Below, in pieces: positions 37,219-46,250 of a stretch of 46,397 nt of DNA. This stretch comes from Bacteroidales bacterium (GTDB taxonomy: Bacteria > Bacteroidota > Bacteroidia > Bacteroidales > Bacteroidaceae), in assembly GCA_012517855.1 (NCBI GenBank), contig JAAYUD010000053.1, positions 1 through 46,397 of the forward strand. Reading direction: 5' to 3'. The notes beneath the pieces were generated by a model, which saw only the letters and a program-made list of their open reading frames with translations, was not told the origin of the DNA and ran no database searches. Numbering within the stretch: position 1 is the first letter of the stretch; each line of letters starts with the position of its first letter. The position numbers were made by a program, and so were the translations under genes.

Positions 37219-37941
37219 ATGGAACTAAAAAATAAAACAATTGGAGCTATCGTTGCAGCGAATTTTGCAACGGCCGATATATTCAGAAAATACGGCATAG
37301 ATTTCTGTTGCCACGGAAACGTAGATTTCGAAGAAGCTTGCGCTAAAGCCCAAGTTTCCACCGAAAATATATCCAAAGAATTAGAATCGGCAAATGGTAG
37401 CACATCAACGGGTGCAGATTTCAGCCATTGGCCTTATGATCTGTTGATCGACTATGTGCTCAAGATTCATCATCGGGGCATTCGAAGAGAAGGGCCGGAT
37501 ATATTGAAACTACTCGATACCGTAGTAGACAAACACGGTGCCGCACATCCCGAATTGACGGAAGTAAGAGAACTTTTTCAGCATTCGTTGGAAGACTTGG
37601 AATTGCATCTTTCGAAAGAAGAAAACGTACTATTCCCCTATCTCTATCATTTGTTCGAAGCTGCTGAAAATGGGTTGTATATAGAACCTATCCACTGCGG
37701 TAGTGTTTCTCACCCGATAGAAGCAATGATGTCTGATCATTCGAACGAAGGAGAACGTTACAAAAAGATCAATCAGTTGACAAACAATTACCGTGTTCCG
37801 GAAGATGCATGTAACGGCTACAAATTGTTACTTTCGAAAATAAAGTTGTTCGAAATAAATCTGAATGAACATATTCACCTCGAAAACAATATTATTTTTC
37901 CTGCTGCCATTCTGCTAGAGAAGGAACTGCAAAACGGATAA
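37219..37941 (+). CDS. ric: Iron-sulfur cluster repair di-iron protein (RIC/YtfE/ScdA)
   Basis: 240 residues. The N-terminal ScdA_N/DUF542 domain (about 1-60) has DFCCHG with adjacent Cys residues, followed by a hemerythrin-like four-helix domain holding the His/Glu di-iron ligands (KIHHRGIRREGP, LELHLSKEENVLFPYL, MMSDHSNEGERY, LNEHIHLENNIIFP). RIC proteins repair Fe-S clusters damaged by nitric oxide or oxidants. Placement directly after hcp supports a joint nitrosative-stress response. Confidence 0.96.
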   Translation: MELKNKTIGAIVAANFATADIFRKYGIDFCCHGNVDFEEACAKAQVSTENISKELESANGSTSTGADFSHWPYDLLIDYVLKIHHRGIRREGPDILKLLDTVVDKHGAAHPELTEVRELFQHSLEDLELHLSKEENVLFPYLYHLFEAAENGLYIEPIHCGSVSHPIEAMMSDHSNEGERYKKINQLTNNYRVPEDACNGYKLLLSKIKLFEINLNEHIHLENNIIFPAAILLEKELQNG

Positions 37942-37984
37942 GGCGGCATCTTCCATTTTGATCATGTTTTTATATCAGAGAAGC

Positions 37985-38017
37985 GTACTGAGCAGTATAA
38001 AAAGACTTGCTCAGTAC
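37985..38017. terminator. Hairpin between convergent ric and lutC
   Basis: A 10-bp perfect stem (GTACTGAGCA 37985-37994 with TGCTCAGTAC 38008-38017). No strong T run; probably a weak two-way terminator. Confidence 0.5.
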
Positions 38018-38071
38018 ACTCTATTTATGCAGGTATCTTCTCGGAGAAAAGCAAACGAAACAGCCTTTCGT

Positions 38072-38659
38072 CTATCGATGATTCAATATCAACACGGTGA
38101 CGCCACAAGCACTTTGAGCCCCTACGACGAGCGCCTGTTCTATATCGGCAGTCTTCGATGGGCCTGAAATAAAAGTGCCAAATCCATAATCGCTAAATTG
38201 AAGCATATCGTACGCCTCGTGCATATTGTTCACTATCTTGTCGGCAGAGAGAAGAATCACCAAATATTCGGCAATAAAATAAACGGCTTTCTCTTTCACC
38301 GCCTGCGGAATCCATACGCATCCGTTCTCTGCCACTCCTATTTCACCCCGTACGACGGCAACATCTGTTCCGTCCAAATCTTGAGGTTTTGCCACTACAT
38401 CGGGGTTACCTGTTGCGATTGTCACTTCCGGCAAATTAGAAACGATGTTTACGGCTTCAGGATAATAAGAACGAATTAAATCGTTTATATCTTCATCTAC
38501 TTGCACAACATGAGCATTGCCACCTACGGCTTTCGTCATATCGATAAACTGTTGCAGCGAATCGTCGTACCGCACAGCCGCTACAGCGATGTCAGGCATC
38601 TCATAATCGGCACAACTATTTTTCCTAATGTTCGACAATATGCTTTCTTTACTATTCAT
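38072..38659 (-). CDS. lutC: L-lactate utilisation protein LutC (LUD domain)
   Basis: 195 residues, the LutC/YkgG LUD-domain length. Recognisable segments are DVAVVRGEIGVAENGCVWI and FGTFISGPSKTADIEQALVVGAQSACGVTVLIL. With LutA and LutB it forms the iron-sulfur L-lactate dehydrogenase complex that oxidises lactate to pyruvate in the cytoplasm. Last gene of the lutABC operon, 18 bases after lutB. Confidence 0.93.
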   Translation of the reverse strand: MNSKESILSNIRKNSCADYEMPDIAVAAVRYDDSLQQFIDMTKAVGGNAHVVQVDEDINDLIRSYYPEAVNIVSNLPEVTIATGNPDVVAKPQDLDGTDVAVVRGEIGVAENGCVWIPQAVKEKAVYFIAEYLVILLSADKIVNNMHEAYDMLQFSDYGFGTFISGPSKTADIEQALVVGAQSACGVTVLILNHR

Positions 38660-38677
38660 CGTGTATTCTTTTTTGCA

Positions 38678-40045
38678 TTATCTGACAATTCCTTTCTTCC
38701 ACATTTCAGAAAAAGACTTCCGTGCAAAAGTGGGCAATTCGCGTCCTTTTCCCCAAGCGTTTAACCTATTATACAATATATTGCGCGGCAAACGATTGAT
38801 AAGTGGAGCATATTTCAGACCCATATAATAGAGAGTGGGATGTCCGTAAAGATACTTCAATCCGCTCGAAATAATCTTCTTCATGGGGTCTGCCTTATGA
38901 ATCGCATCCAATCCTTGACGCCAAGAATAGATCTGTTCGGAAAGGTTTATTTTTGCCGGGCAAACATTATCGCAAGAGCAGCATAACGAACAAGCTGAAA
39001 CATTATCGCTATACGCGCGCGGAGAACGCAACATACCCAAATTAATACCAATAGGACCCGGTATAAAGTACGTATAAGAGTATCCGCCGCTGCGTCTATA
39101 TACGGGGCAAGTATTCATACATGCTCCACAGCGCAGGCACTTCAGCGTTTCCCAATGTTGCGGGTTTGCAAGTATATCGCTACGGCCATTGTCTACCAAT
39201 ACGATGTGCATCTCACAACCCGGACGAGCCTTTCGAAAATGTGACGTGTACGTAGTCGAAGGCTGCCCCGTTGCAGAACGAGCCAGTAATCGGGTAAAAA
39301 CAGCCAATGACCGATAATCCGGAATAACTTTTTCGATACCCATCGAGACAATATGCAATGGCGGCAAAGATGTACTCATATCGGCATTACCTTCGTTGGT
39401 ACAAACAACGACGTCGCCCGTAGCTGCCACACCGAAATTGGCTCCTGTCAATCCTGCATCGGCAGTCATAAACTCATTGCGAAGATGAAGCCTTGCTACA
39501 CGCGTCAAATAAGTAGGATCACTATTGCCTGGCTCACTACCAAGTTTATCTTCAAACAGTTTGCCCACCTGCTGACGTTTGAGATGAATGGCCGGCATTA
39601 CAATATGTGAAGGAGCTACCTGCATCAATTGCAAAATACGTTCTCCCAAATCTGTTTCTACAACATCAATGCCCTTGTTTATCAGATAATTATTCAGATG
39701 GCACTCTTCTGTCAGCATAGACTTGCTCTTTACGAGCTTCTTCGCACCATGCTGCTGCAATATATCATAAACTATTTTATTGTGTTCGTTGGCATCTTTC
39801 GCCCAATGTACAATCACTCCATTGGTTTCAGCTTGAGAAGCGAATTGTTCCAGATAGGTATCAAGATGCGTAACAGTATGGCACTTTATAGAACTCGAGA
39901 GTTCGCGCAGTTCTTCCCACTCGGCAAGCTGCATAGCGACTTTGTCACGTTTCTCTCTGACATACCAGATAGATTGGTTGAGAAACTGTGCCCTACTCTT
40001 GTTCAACAAGAAGGCACTTGCTGCTTTGGTATGTTTCGTACTCAT
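38678..40045 (-). CDS. lutB: L-lactate oxidation iron-sulfur protein LutB
   Basis: 455 residues: an N-terminal LUD domain (about 60-290, with DAGLTGANFGVAATGDVVVCTNEGN) and a C-terminal ferredoxin-like part with two Cys sets, Cys303-306-309-313 (LRCGACMNTCP) and Cys352-355-358-362 (CSLCCSCDNVCP), each able to bind a 4Fe-4S cluster. Electron-carrying subunit of the Lut complex. Its start overlaps the lutA stop by 4 bases, suggesting coupled translation. Confidence 0.95.
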   Translation of the reverse strand: MSTKHTKAASAFLLNKSRAQFLNQSIWYVREKRDKVAMQLAEWEELRELSSSIKCHTVTHLDTYLEQFASQAETNGVIVHWAKDANEHNKIVYDILQQHGAKKLVKSKSMLTEECHLNNYLINKGIDVVETDLGERILQLMQVAPSHIVMPAIHLKRQQVGKLFEDKLGSEPGNSDPTYLTRVARLHLRNEFMTADAGLTGANFGVAATGDVVVCTNEGNADMSTSLPPLHIVSMGIEKVIPDYRSLAVFTRLLARSATGQPSTTYTSHFRKARPGCEMHIVLVDNGRSDILANPQHWETLKCLRCGACMNTCPVYRRSGGYSYTYFIPGPIGINLGMLRSPRAYSDNVSACSLCCSCDNVCPAKINLSEQIYSWRQGLDAIHKADPMKKIISSGLKYLYGHPTLYYMGLKYAPLINRLPRNILYNRLNAWGKGRELPTFARKSFSEMWKKGIVR

Positions 40046-40779
40046 AATCCTGCTGCTAATATTTGAACGACATGAATGAATTCGATTGGTTTGTTTTGAC
40101 GGCGTGCAATGCCTTGCAAATGCATCAGGCAGGAACTGTCTGGACCGGTAATATACTCGGCACCGGTAGCGATATGGCTATCAAGCTTTTCGGTACCCAT
40201 CTGTACAGACACTTCCGGCTCTTCAATAGAAAACATTCCGCCAAACCCACAGCATTCGTCTATACGTTCGGGCTCCACTACAGTAACACCTTCTACTAAC
40301 GACAATAAGTCTCTAATTTTCGAAAAGCGAGGAATATTCAGTTCACTAGGCGATGATAAATGCAATTCGCGCACTCCATGACAACTATTATGGATACTAA
40401 CTTTATGAGGAAATACTCCGGGGAGCTTTTCAACCTTAAGGACATCATGCAAAAATTCACACACATCCATCATTTTATCGCTTGTCTGACAGGCATGTTT
40501 TCCCTCAAGAAGCCGAGGATAATTGAGCTTCACAAAAGCGGCACAACTTGCCGATGGAGCCACTACATAATCATAACCTTGAAATATATCTTCGAAATGA
40601 GCAGCAAGAGGTACTGCTTTCTGTTCGAAACCAGCATTCGCCATCGGCTGTCCACAGCACGTTTGTTTCATCGGATAATCTACATTGACACCCAAATACT
40701 TCAATAACTTATAGGTAGCTACCCCTACTTCGGGAAATACCGCGTCCACATAACACGGAACAAATAAACCTATTTGCAT
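40042..40779 (-). CDS. lutA: L-lactate oxidation protein LutA (CCG domains)
   Basis: 245 residues from the ATG at 40779 (MQIGLFVPCYVDA), chosen over an upstream frame start at 40848 because only this gives the family N-terminus and because a -7 box lies at 40821-40829. Two cysteine-rich CCG motifs are visible, TCCGQPMANAG and CCGFGGMFS, which bind Fe-S clusters or a quinone-linked redox centre in this family. First gene of the lutABC operon. Confidence 0.94.
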   Translation of the reverse strand: MQIGLFVPCYVDAVFPEVGVATYKLLKYLGVNVDYPMKQTCCGQPMANAGFEQKAVPLAAHFEDIFQGYDYVVAPSASCAAFVKLNYPRLLEGKHACQTSDKMMDVCEFLHDVLKVEKLPGVFPHKVSIHNSCHGVRELHLSSPSELNIPRFSKIRDLLSLVEGVTVVEPERIDECCGFGGMFSIEEPEVSVQMGTEKLDSHIATGAEYITGPDSSCLMHLQGIARRQNKPIEFIHVVQILAAGL

Positions 40780-40820
40780 GAGATTCTTCTTATGTTGTTC
40801 GTATCGTATACAATATCTCC

Positions 40821-40829
40821 ACAAAAGTA
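40821..40829 (-). promoter_or_regulatory. Predicted -7 box of the lutABC operon
   Basis: The minus strand reads TACTTTTGT, a full match to TAnnTTTG, 41 bases before the lutA ATG. It lies inside the longer in-frame extension of lutA and supports the shorter start. Confidence 0.55.
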
Positions 40830-40954
40830 CGAATAAAAGCCTTTGCAAAGCACACTCATTAGCATTATTTTACTTTGCCGTGTAGCAAGATCAAATCATC
40901 TGAAGTAGAGTATTATTATAGCATAAACACTGCAATGTACCTATTTAAAAGAAG

Positions 40955-40997
40955 AACCTCACCAAACAAAAGCTTTTCAGCCATGTTTAGTGAGGTT
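40955..40997 (-). terminator. Terminator of the TlpA-like gene at 41058
   Basis: Arms AACCTCAC-c-AAAC (40955-40967) and GTTT-a-GTGAGGTT (40985-40997) form a 12-bp stem with one mismatch. In the minus-strand direction the stem is followed by a T-rich run (TCTTCTTTT). Confidence 0.8.
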
Positions 40998-41057
40998 ATA
41001 TCTATTTTCAATCTTTCTCAGAAAGAAAGATTCTTTTTCAGCTATCTAACAAATCGC

Positions 41058-42221
41058 TTATTTCAGCAATTCTTTCAATTTAGCTTCGAGATCATCGCCA
41101 CGTAAATCTTTAGCTATAATCTTACCGCTCTGATCGATAAGTACTGTAGCAGGAATAGCACGTACGTTGTAAAGAGCAGCGCCTTGAGATTTCCAACCTT
41201 TCAAGTCAGACATTTGCGGCCAAGGAATTCCAAGACTTTTGATTGCCGATTTCCATGCAGCCATATTTTCATCAAGAGATACACCCACTACACCGAAACC
41301 TTTGTCTTTATATTCGTTGTAAGCCTTGATTACATTAGGCATTTCTCCACGGCAAGGTCCACACCAAGATGCCCAAAAATCGATCATCGTAATTTTGTTT
41401 TTACCAACAAAATCAGAAACCTTTATTAGTTTACCTTCCGGAGATTTCAATGCAATGTCGATATAGTGTTTTCCTACTGCAACTTTAGCGTCCAATTCAC
41501 GTTGTCTCTTATACTGAAGATATACAGGATCTGTAGGACATTTAGCCTTCATTTCGGCTAATATACCATCAATTGTTTCAGCATCGAATGCCGAACCGTA
41601 GTAGCCCAACAAGATACTGCTAACTCCCGAAGGAACATTAGCCTTAACAAACTTAGCTACTTCACCAAATTGTTCGTTCTGCAATTTTTCAAAATCATCA
41701 CGAGCCTTGATACGCTCTTCACGAGTTTTTGTCGTATCGATAGCCACTTGATAAAGAGGCATCATCTTAGCGTTATACTGTTCGCCAATAGCTTTATACT
41801 CTTGCATCAATTTGTTTTCCGGTCCACCAACAACTGTCGATTTACCTTCTTTATCAGAACTAATCGTGATATTTGTATTTTCGAGAATCACATCAGCGAC
41901 ATTTTTGTATTGCCTACCTTCTTTTCTGGCAACAGAACAGTCCTTAACTGTTTTCTGAGCATTGAACTTCAGTGTATACTTTCCTTCTTTAACAGTAGCA
42001 GAATCGACAGCATCGAAACCCGAACGAGTAGGAACGCCCAAATACACTTTCGTTCCGTCAGCCAAGCTTTCTGCCGTTCCAGAAACGGTATATTTCACTC
42101 TGGCTGGAGCTGCTGCAACAACAGCTTTTCTGCCAGTAGCTCTCTTTTTAGCTGTCTGAGCACTGGCACTAAGCACCAAAGCTGCAGTGGCAAATAATAA
42201 TACAATTCTCTTCATTGTCAT
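41058..42221 (-). CDS. TlpA-like thioredoxin-family protein with DUF4369 domain
   Basis: 387 residues from 42221; the ATG two codons later (42215) is also possible. Signal peptide to about ALVLSASAQ, a basic Ala-rich linker, a DUF4369-type domain (about 40-130), a helical section and a thioredoxin domain with Cys287-Gly-Pro-Cys290 in FWASWCGPC and the cis-Pro loop VRAIPATVLID. Probable envelope thiol-disulfide protein. Single gene with its own terminator. It shares architecture with the protein at 23615 but not operon context. Confidence 0.92.
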   Translation of the reverse strand: MTMKRIVLLFATAALVLSASAQTAKKRATGRKAVVAAAPARVKYTVSGTAESLADGTKVYLGVPTRSGFDAVDSATVKEGKYTLKFNAQKTVKDCSVARKEGRQYKNVADVILENTNITISSDKEGKSTVVGGPENKLMQEYKAIGEQYNAKMMPLYQVAIDTTKTREERIKARDDFEKLQNEQFGEVAKFVKANVPSGVSSILLGYYGSAFDAETIDGILAEMKAKCPTDPVYLQYKRQRELDAKVAVGKHYIDIALKSPEGKLIKVSDFVGKNKITMIDFWASWCGPCRGEMPNVIKAYNEYKDKGFGVVGVSLDENMAAWKSAIKSLGIPWPQMSDLKGWKSQGAALYNVRAIPATVLIDQSGKIIAKDLRGDDLEAKLKELLK

Positions 42222-42651
42222 TTTAATTAAATTAAATTTTATAGCTCTTTTAAATAAATATTATTCTTAAAACGGTTTCAAAAATAATTGTTATTCGGAT
42301 TGTATCAAAAAACTAATTGAATTAATTTCTATGTTTTATATCATATTAACCATAAAAACATAAAACATCTTCGCCACACCATGTTTCGAAGGATAAAAAT
42401 ATGAAAAATATTAAAATAATAAGAGAGAATACATTTTCAAAATAGAAAACTATCGGATATCCAAATCAATCAAACATATCGTACCCTAGAACAATTGACA
42501 TTATCATCTATTATAAACCGACCTATTGTCGGCACAGAAAACAAAACTACTTCAAGAATATTGAAACTCAAATAAAGCCTTTTTCAATATTCCTGAAGTA
42601 GCAATTATAAATATATATAATAATAGCGGTATGTTGCTATCAGATATATTT
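42222..42651. other. Gene-free stretch between the TlpA-like gene and atpG
   Basis: 430 AT-rich bases. It holds the upstream region of the TlpA-like gene, in which I find no clear TAnnTTTG box, a weak inverted pair ATGTTTTAT/ATAAAACAT (42331-42339 and 42360-42368), and the ATP synthase operon terminator at 42547-42601. Confidence 0.6.
42547..42601 (-). terminator. Terminator of the ATP synthase operon
   Basis: Twenty-base arms (42547-42566 and 42582-42601) pair with a single mismatch, with a 15-base loop; on the minus strand they are followed by TTTTGTTTT. It ends the transcript 51 bases after the atpG stop. Confidence 0.85.
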
Positions 42652-43542
42652 TTACTGCATAGAACCTCCTACGATGTCCAACAATTCGCTAGTGATAGCT
42701 TGTTGACGAGACTTATTATATTGTACGGTAAGGTCTTGAATCAGATCATCGGCATTATCGGTAGCTATCTGCATAGCCATTGTACGAGCAGCATGTTCGG
42801 AAGCAGTCGAATCGACGAGAGCCGTAAACAGTTTCTGACATACTACTTGAGGCAATAATGCAGCGATAAGCTCTTCTACATTAGGCTCTACAATATAATC
42901 GTTCAGATATTTTCGGTCATTTTCTACCTTGGCAGCAGCTGCCTGACGGCGAAGCTCATTTACGTCAATGGGTAACAACGTAGTCCGTACCAGCTTTTGT
43001 ATAGCTGTCGACTTAAAATGATGATAGATGAGTTCGACCTTATCTATCTCACCCGAAGCAAACTTTTGCAACAAATCATTAGCCAATTCAGCAACTTCGT
43101 TATAAGCAGGCTTATCGACTAACTTCTGATAAGAACCGGCAATGAGCAAATTTTCCTTGCGAGCAGCAGCCTCTATTTTCTTGCCAATGGGATAAACTGC
43201 AATACCCGTACTTGCGACCGATTTATATTCGTCAACCGTCTTATTGAATAGTTTAATGACATTCGAATTGAAAGCACCGCACAACGATGTATTCGAAGAG
43301 AACACCACGACAGCGACTTTCTCTATCGGACGCACTACAATATAAGGCGAACTGAATGAAACATCGCCTTTCAAGAAATTCGTCAGAATTTTATTGAGTT
43401 TCTCTTCGAAAGGAAGTGTCGCCGCAATAGCCTGCTGGGCATGATGGAGTTTTGCAGAAGCAACCATCTTCATGGCAGAGGTAATCTTACGGGTACTCGT
43501 TACAGAGTTTATTCTAGTTTTGACTTCTTTTAATGACGGCAT
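42652..43542 (-). CDS. atpG: F1 ATP synthase gamma subunit
   Basis: 296 residues. The conserved N-terminus LKEVKTRINSVTSTRKITSAMKMVASAKL and the C-terminus DNADDLIQDLTVQYNKSRQQAITSELLDIVGGSMQ form the rotating coiled-coil shaft inside the alpha3-beta3 head. Downstream of atpA by 15 bases, last in the operon as in other Bacteroidales. Confidence 0.97.
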   Translation of the reverse strand: MPSLKEVKTRINSVTSTRKITSAMKMVASAKLHHAQQAIAATLPFEEKLNKILTNFLKGDVSFSSPYIVVRPIEKVAVVVFSSNTSLCGAFNSNVIKLFNKTVDEYKSVASTGIAVYPIGKKIEAAARKENLLIAGSYQKLVDKPAYNEVAELANDLLQKFASGEIDKVELIYHHFKSTAIQKLVRTTLLPIDVNELRRQAAAAKVENDRKYLNDYIVEPNVEELIAALLPQVVCQKLFTALVDSTASEHAARTMAMQIATDNADDLIQDLTVQYNKSRQQAITSELLDIVGGSMQ

Positions 43543-43557
43543 AATGTTTCAAACTAT

Positions 43558-45147
43558 TTAATCTACAAATTGCTTAACAACAGATTTCGCTGTTTCTTCC
43601 AAAATCTTCATCACATCATCGTCGATCTTACCGGCTTTCAGTACATCAAGTACATCTTGCTGATGAGTGAGTTCAAGAGACTGGAGATAGCGTTCTTCAA
43701 ATTCAGAGATCTTTTCAACAGGTATATCATGAAGCAATCCGTGTGTTCCACAATACAATATGGCAATTTGCTTTTCAACCGATACCGGACTATATTGCTT
43801 CTGAACGAGCAAACGGGTATTGCGCTGGCCTTTATTGATAGCCATTGCCGTGACAGGGTCCATATCGCCACCAAATTTGGTAAACGCTTCCAACTCACGG
43901 AATTGAGCTTGATCGATCTTTAGTGTACCAGCCACCTTCTTCATTGCTTTAATCTGAGCATTACCCCCGACACGCGATACCGATATACCGACGTTGATTG
44001 CCGGACGGTTACCTTGATTGAATAAATCGGTATCCAGAAATATCTGACCGTCGGTAATAGAAATAACATTGGTCGGAATGTAAGCTGCCACGTCGCCTGC
44101 CTGCGTTTCAATAATAGGCAATGCAGTAAGCGAACCACCTCCTTTAACGAGACCTTTCAACGATTCGGGAAGATCATTCATTTGCTCGGCTACTTCCTGC
44201 TGGTTGATAATCTTAGCCGCACGTTCCAACAAACGAGAGTGTAGATAAAATATATCACCCGGATAAGCCTCACGCCCGGAAGGACGACGCAAGATCAACG
44301 ATACTTCACGATAGGCCACAGCCTGTTTCGACAAGTCATCGTATACAACCAAAGCATGACGGCCGGTATCGCGGAAATATTCTCCGATAGCGGCACCTGC
44401 AAATGGAGCAAAATACTGCATAGCCGCAGGATCGGCGGCAGTAGCGGCAACGACGACAGTATAATCCATCGCGCCATACTTACGAAGAGTCTCTACAATA
44501 GCAGCTACAGTAGAGCCTTTCTGACCAATAGCAACATAAATGCAATATACCGGATCTCCGGCTTCATAGTTACCGCGTTGATTAATGATGGTATCGATAG
44601 CGATAGCCGTCTTTCCAGTCTGACGGTCACCAATAATTAGCTCACGCTGTCCACGTCCAATAGGAATCATGGCGTCAATAGCCTTAATACCTGTCTGAAG
44701 CGGTTGATTTACAGGCTGACGGAAGATAATACCCGGAGCTTTACGTTACAAAGGCATTTCAAAAAGATTGCTACTATCAATAGCACCCTTACCGTCTAGA
44801 GGATCGCCAAGCGGGTCTATAACACGACCAAGCATGCTTTCGCCTACCTTAATAGAGGCAATACGCTTGGTACGCTTTACTGTGAATCCCTCTTTGATTT
44901 GATCCGTAGGTCCCAACAATACAGCACCCACATTATCTTCCTCCAAGTTCATCACAACGGCTTTTATACCATTGTCAAATTCAAGAAGTTCGTTAGCTTC
45001 AGCATTGCGCAATCCATAGATTCTGACTACCCCATCGCTCACCTGCAACACAGTGCCCACCTCGTCAAGCTGGACCTGAGTATCTATGCCGGCCAACTGC
45101 TGTTGCAATATTTCTGAAACTTCGCTAACTTTTATATTCTCAGACAT
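43558..45147 (-). pseudogene. atpA: F1 ATP synthase alpha subunit, interrupted by an in-frame stop
   Basis: A 530-codon frame of normal alpha-subunit length holding one TAA at 44748-44746 (codon 134). Residues 1-133 form the beta-barrel domain and end SSNLFEMPL; after the stop the same frame continues [19 protein letters not shown] into [18 protein letters not shown] (Walker A) and the complete C-terminal domain. There is no frameshift. From the family pattern a Glu codon (GAA) is expected here, so one G-to-T change explains the stop. Reinitiation at Met160 would leave out the barrel. Because atpG, atpH, atpF and atpE look intact and the gene matters, a sequencing or assembly error is as likely as a real mutation. 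Confidence 0.93.
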
Positions 45148-45171
45148 AATCTTAATATTAATATCGATTCG

Positions 45172-45735
45172 TTAAACAATCCGCCGATTTTTTTCGATGA
45201 ATTGCTGCTTTATACGTTTCAATTGCGTAGCGATGCTGGCATCAAGCCGGTAGTCATTGACGTCGAAGATAAAACCACCTTCTATTTCAGCATCTACCAA
45301 TGCCTCCAACTCCATGCCTTTGGCATGAAGAGCACGCTGCGAAACGTTTCTAATTTTTTCCTCAACAGCAGCGCCCACAGGCACAGCGGTGATAAGCTTA
45401 GCCACACCGATATGCTTCTTTTCGCGATATAAGTCGAGATACATCAACGAGATAAACTCCAAATAGCCTTCACGATGACGCTTGAGGACTAAGCGGACGA
45501 AACGTATGAACTCTTCACACGGCTCTCCTTTCGAATCGGCAGCCGCTTTGATCAACTTCAGTTTATCATCGATGGTCAGTATAGGATTGTCGAGTACGCT
45601 ACGCAACCTTCTTTCCTGACGAAAAGACGCGCCAAGATGTTTGCACACCTCATAGATTTGATCTTCAACATGATTGTCGACCGCATAACCTATCAACGCT
45701 TTAGCATAACGCATAGATAAAACACCTACATCCAT
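45172..45735 (-). CDS. atpH: F1 ATP synthase delta subunit
   Basis: 187 residues, typical length. The N-terminal helical domain (MRYAKALIGYAV, LRSVLDNPIL) binds the top of alpha; the C-terminal part (RALHAKGMELEALVDAEIEGGFIFDV, LDASIATQLKRIKQQF) joins the b subunit. Part of the peripheral stalk. It lies 24 bases before atpA and 6 after atpF. Confidence 0.95.
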   Translation of the reverse strand: MDVGVLSMRYAKALIGYAVDNHVEDQIYEVCKHLGASFRQERRLRSVLDNPILTIDDKLKLIKAAADSKGEPCEEFIRFVRLVLKRHREGYLEFISLMYLDLYREKKHIGVAKLITAVPVGAAVEEKIRNVSQRALHAKGMELEALVDAEIEGGFIFDVNDYRLDASIATQLKRIKQQFIEKNRRIV

Positions 45736-45741
45736 ACTTTT

Positions 45742-46242
45742 TTAGTTTTTTTGAGCCATTACCTCGTCCAACATACGATCGATCATTTGCATCTGATCGT
45801 CTTCTTTACTCAGCTTCTGACGGATAATTTTTTCTGCAATATCTACCGAAAGCACAGCCACCTGACGACGAATGGAGCGAATGGCTTCTTCTTTCTCTTG
45901 GCGGATCTGTTCTTTTACGGCAAGAAGTTCCTTCTGGGCAACTTCGCTTGCCTGTTTCCGTGCAGCCTCTATTATCTTCGTACGCTCTTCGGCAGCCTCT
46001 CTCAAAATACGACTTTGCTCTTTGTTAGTTTCAGCAACAATAGCTTCGCTTTTTTCTTTCAAGGTAGCCAACTGAGTATTTGCCTCTTTAGCACTTTCCA
46101 AAGACTTTTCTATATATTTCGTACGCTTTTCTACCATCTTAGTGATAACGGGGAAGCCCCATTTCCCTAAGATAAAGAATACCACACCAAAGGTGATAAG
46201 CATCCAAAACAATAGACCGCTTTCGGGTAGTAACAACGACAT
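45742..46242 (-). CDS. atpF: F0 ATP synthase b subunit
   Basis: 166 residues: one N-terminal membrane helix (about 8-28, [21 protein letters not shown]) and a long charged helix (about 35-150) that forms the peripheral stalk. Order atpE, atpF, atpH, atpA, atpG fits the F-type operon of Bacteroidales. Confidence 0.95.
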   Translation of the reverse strand: MSLLLPESGLLFWMLITFGVVFFILGKWGFPVITKMVEKRTKYIEKSLESAKEANTQLATLKEKSEAIVAETNKEQSRILREAAEERTKIIEAARKQASEVAQKELLAVKEQIRQEKEEAIRSIRRQVAVLSVDIAEKIIRQKLSKEDDQMQMIDRMLDEVMAQKN

Positions 46243-46250
46243 AATGATAA

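Noticed and set aside
37958-38167. 69-codon frame after ric
   Set aside because: It crosses the ric/lutC hairpin and overlaps the 3' end of lutC antisense.
43558-45147. Two separate genes (43558-44670 and 44746-45147) instead of one atpA
   Set aside because: The 75 bases between them stay in frame and encode conserved alpha-subunit residues, so this is one gene with a stop codon.
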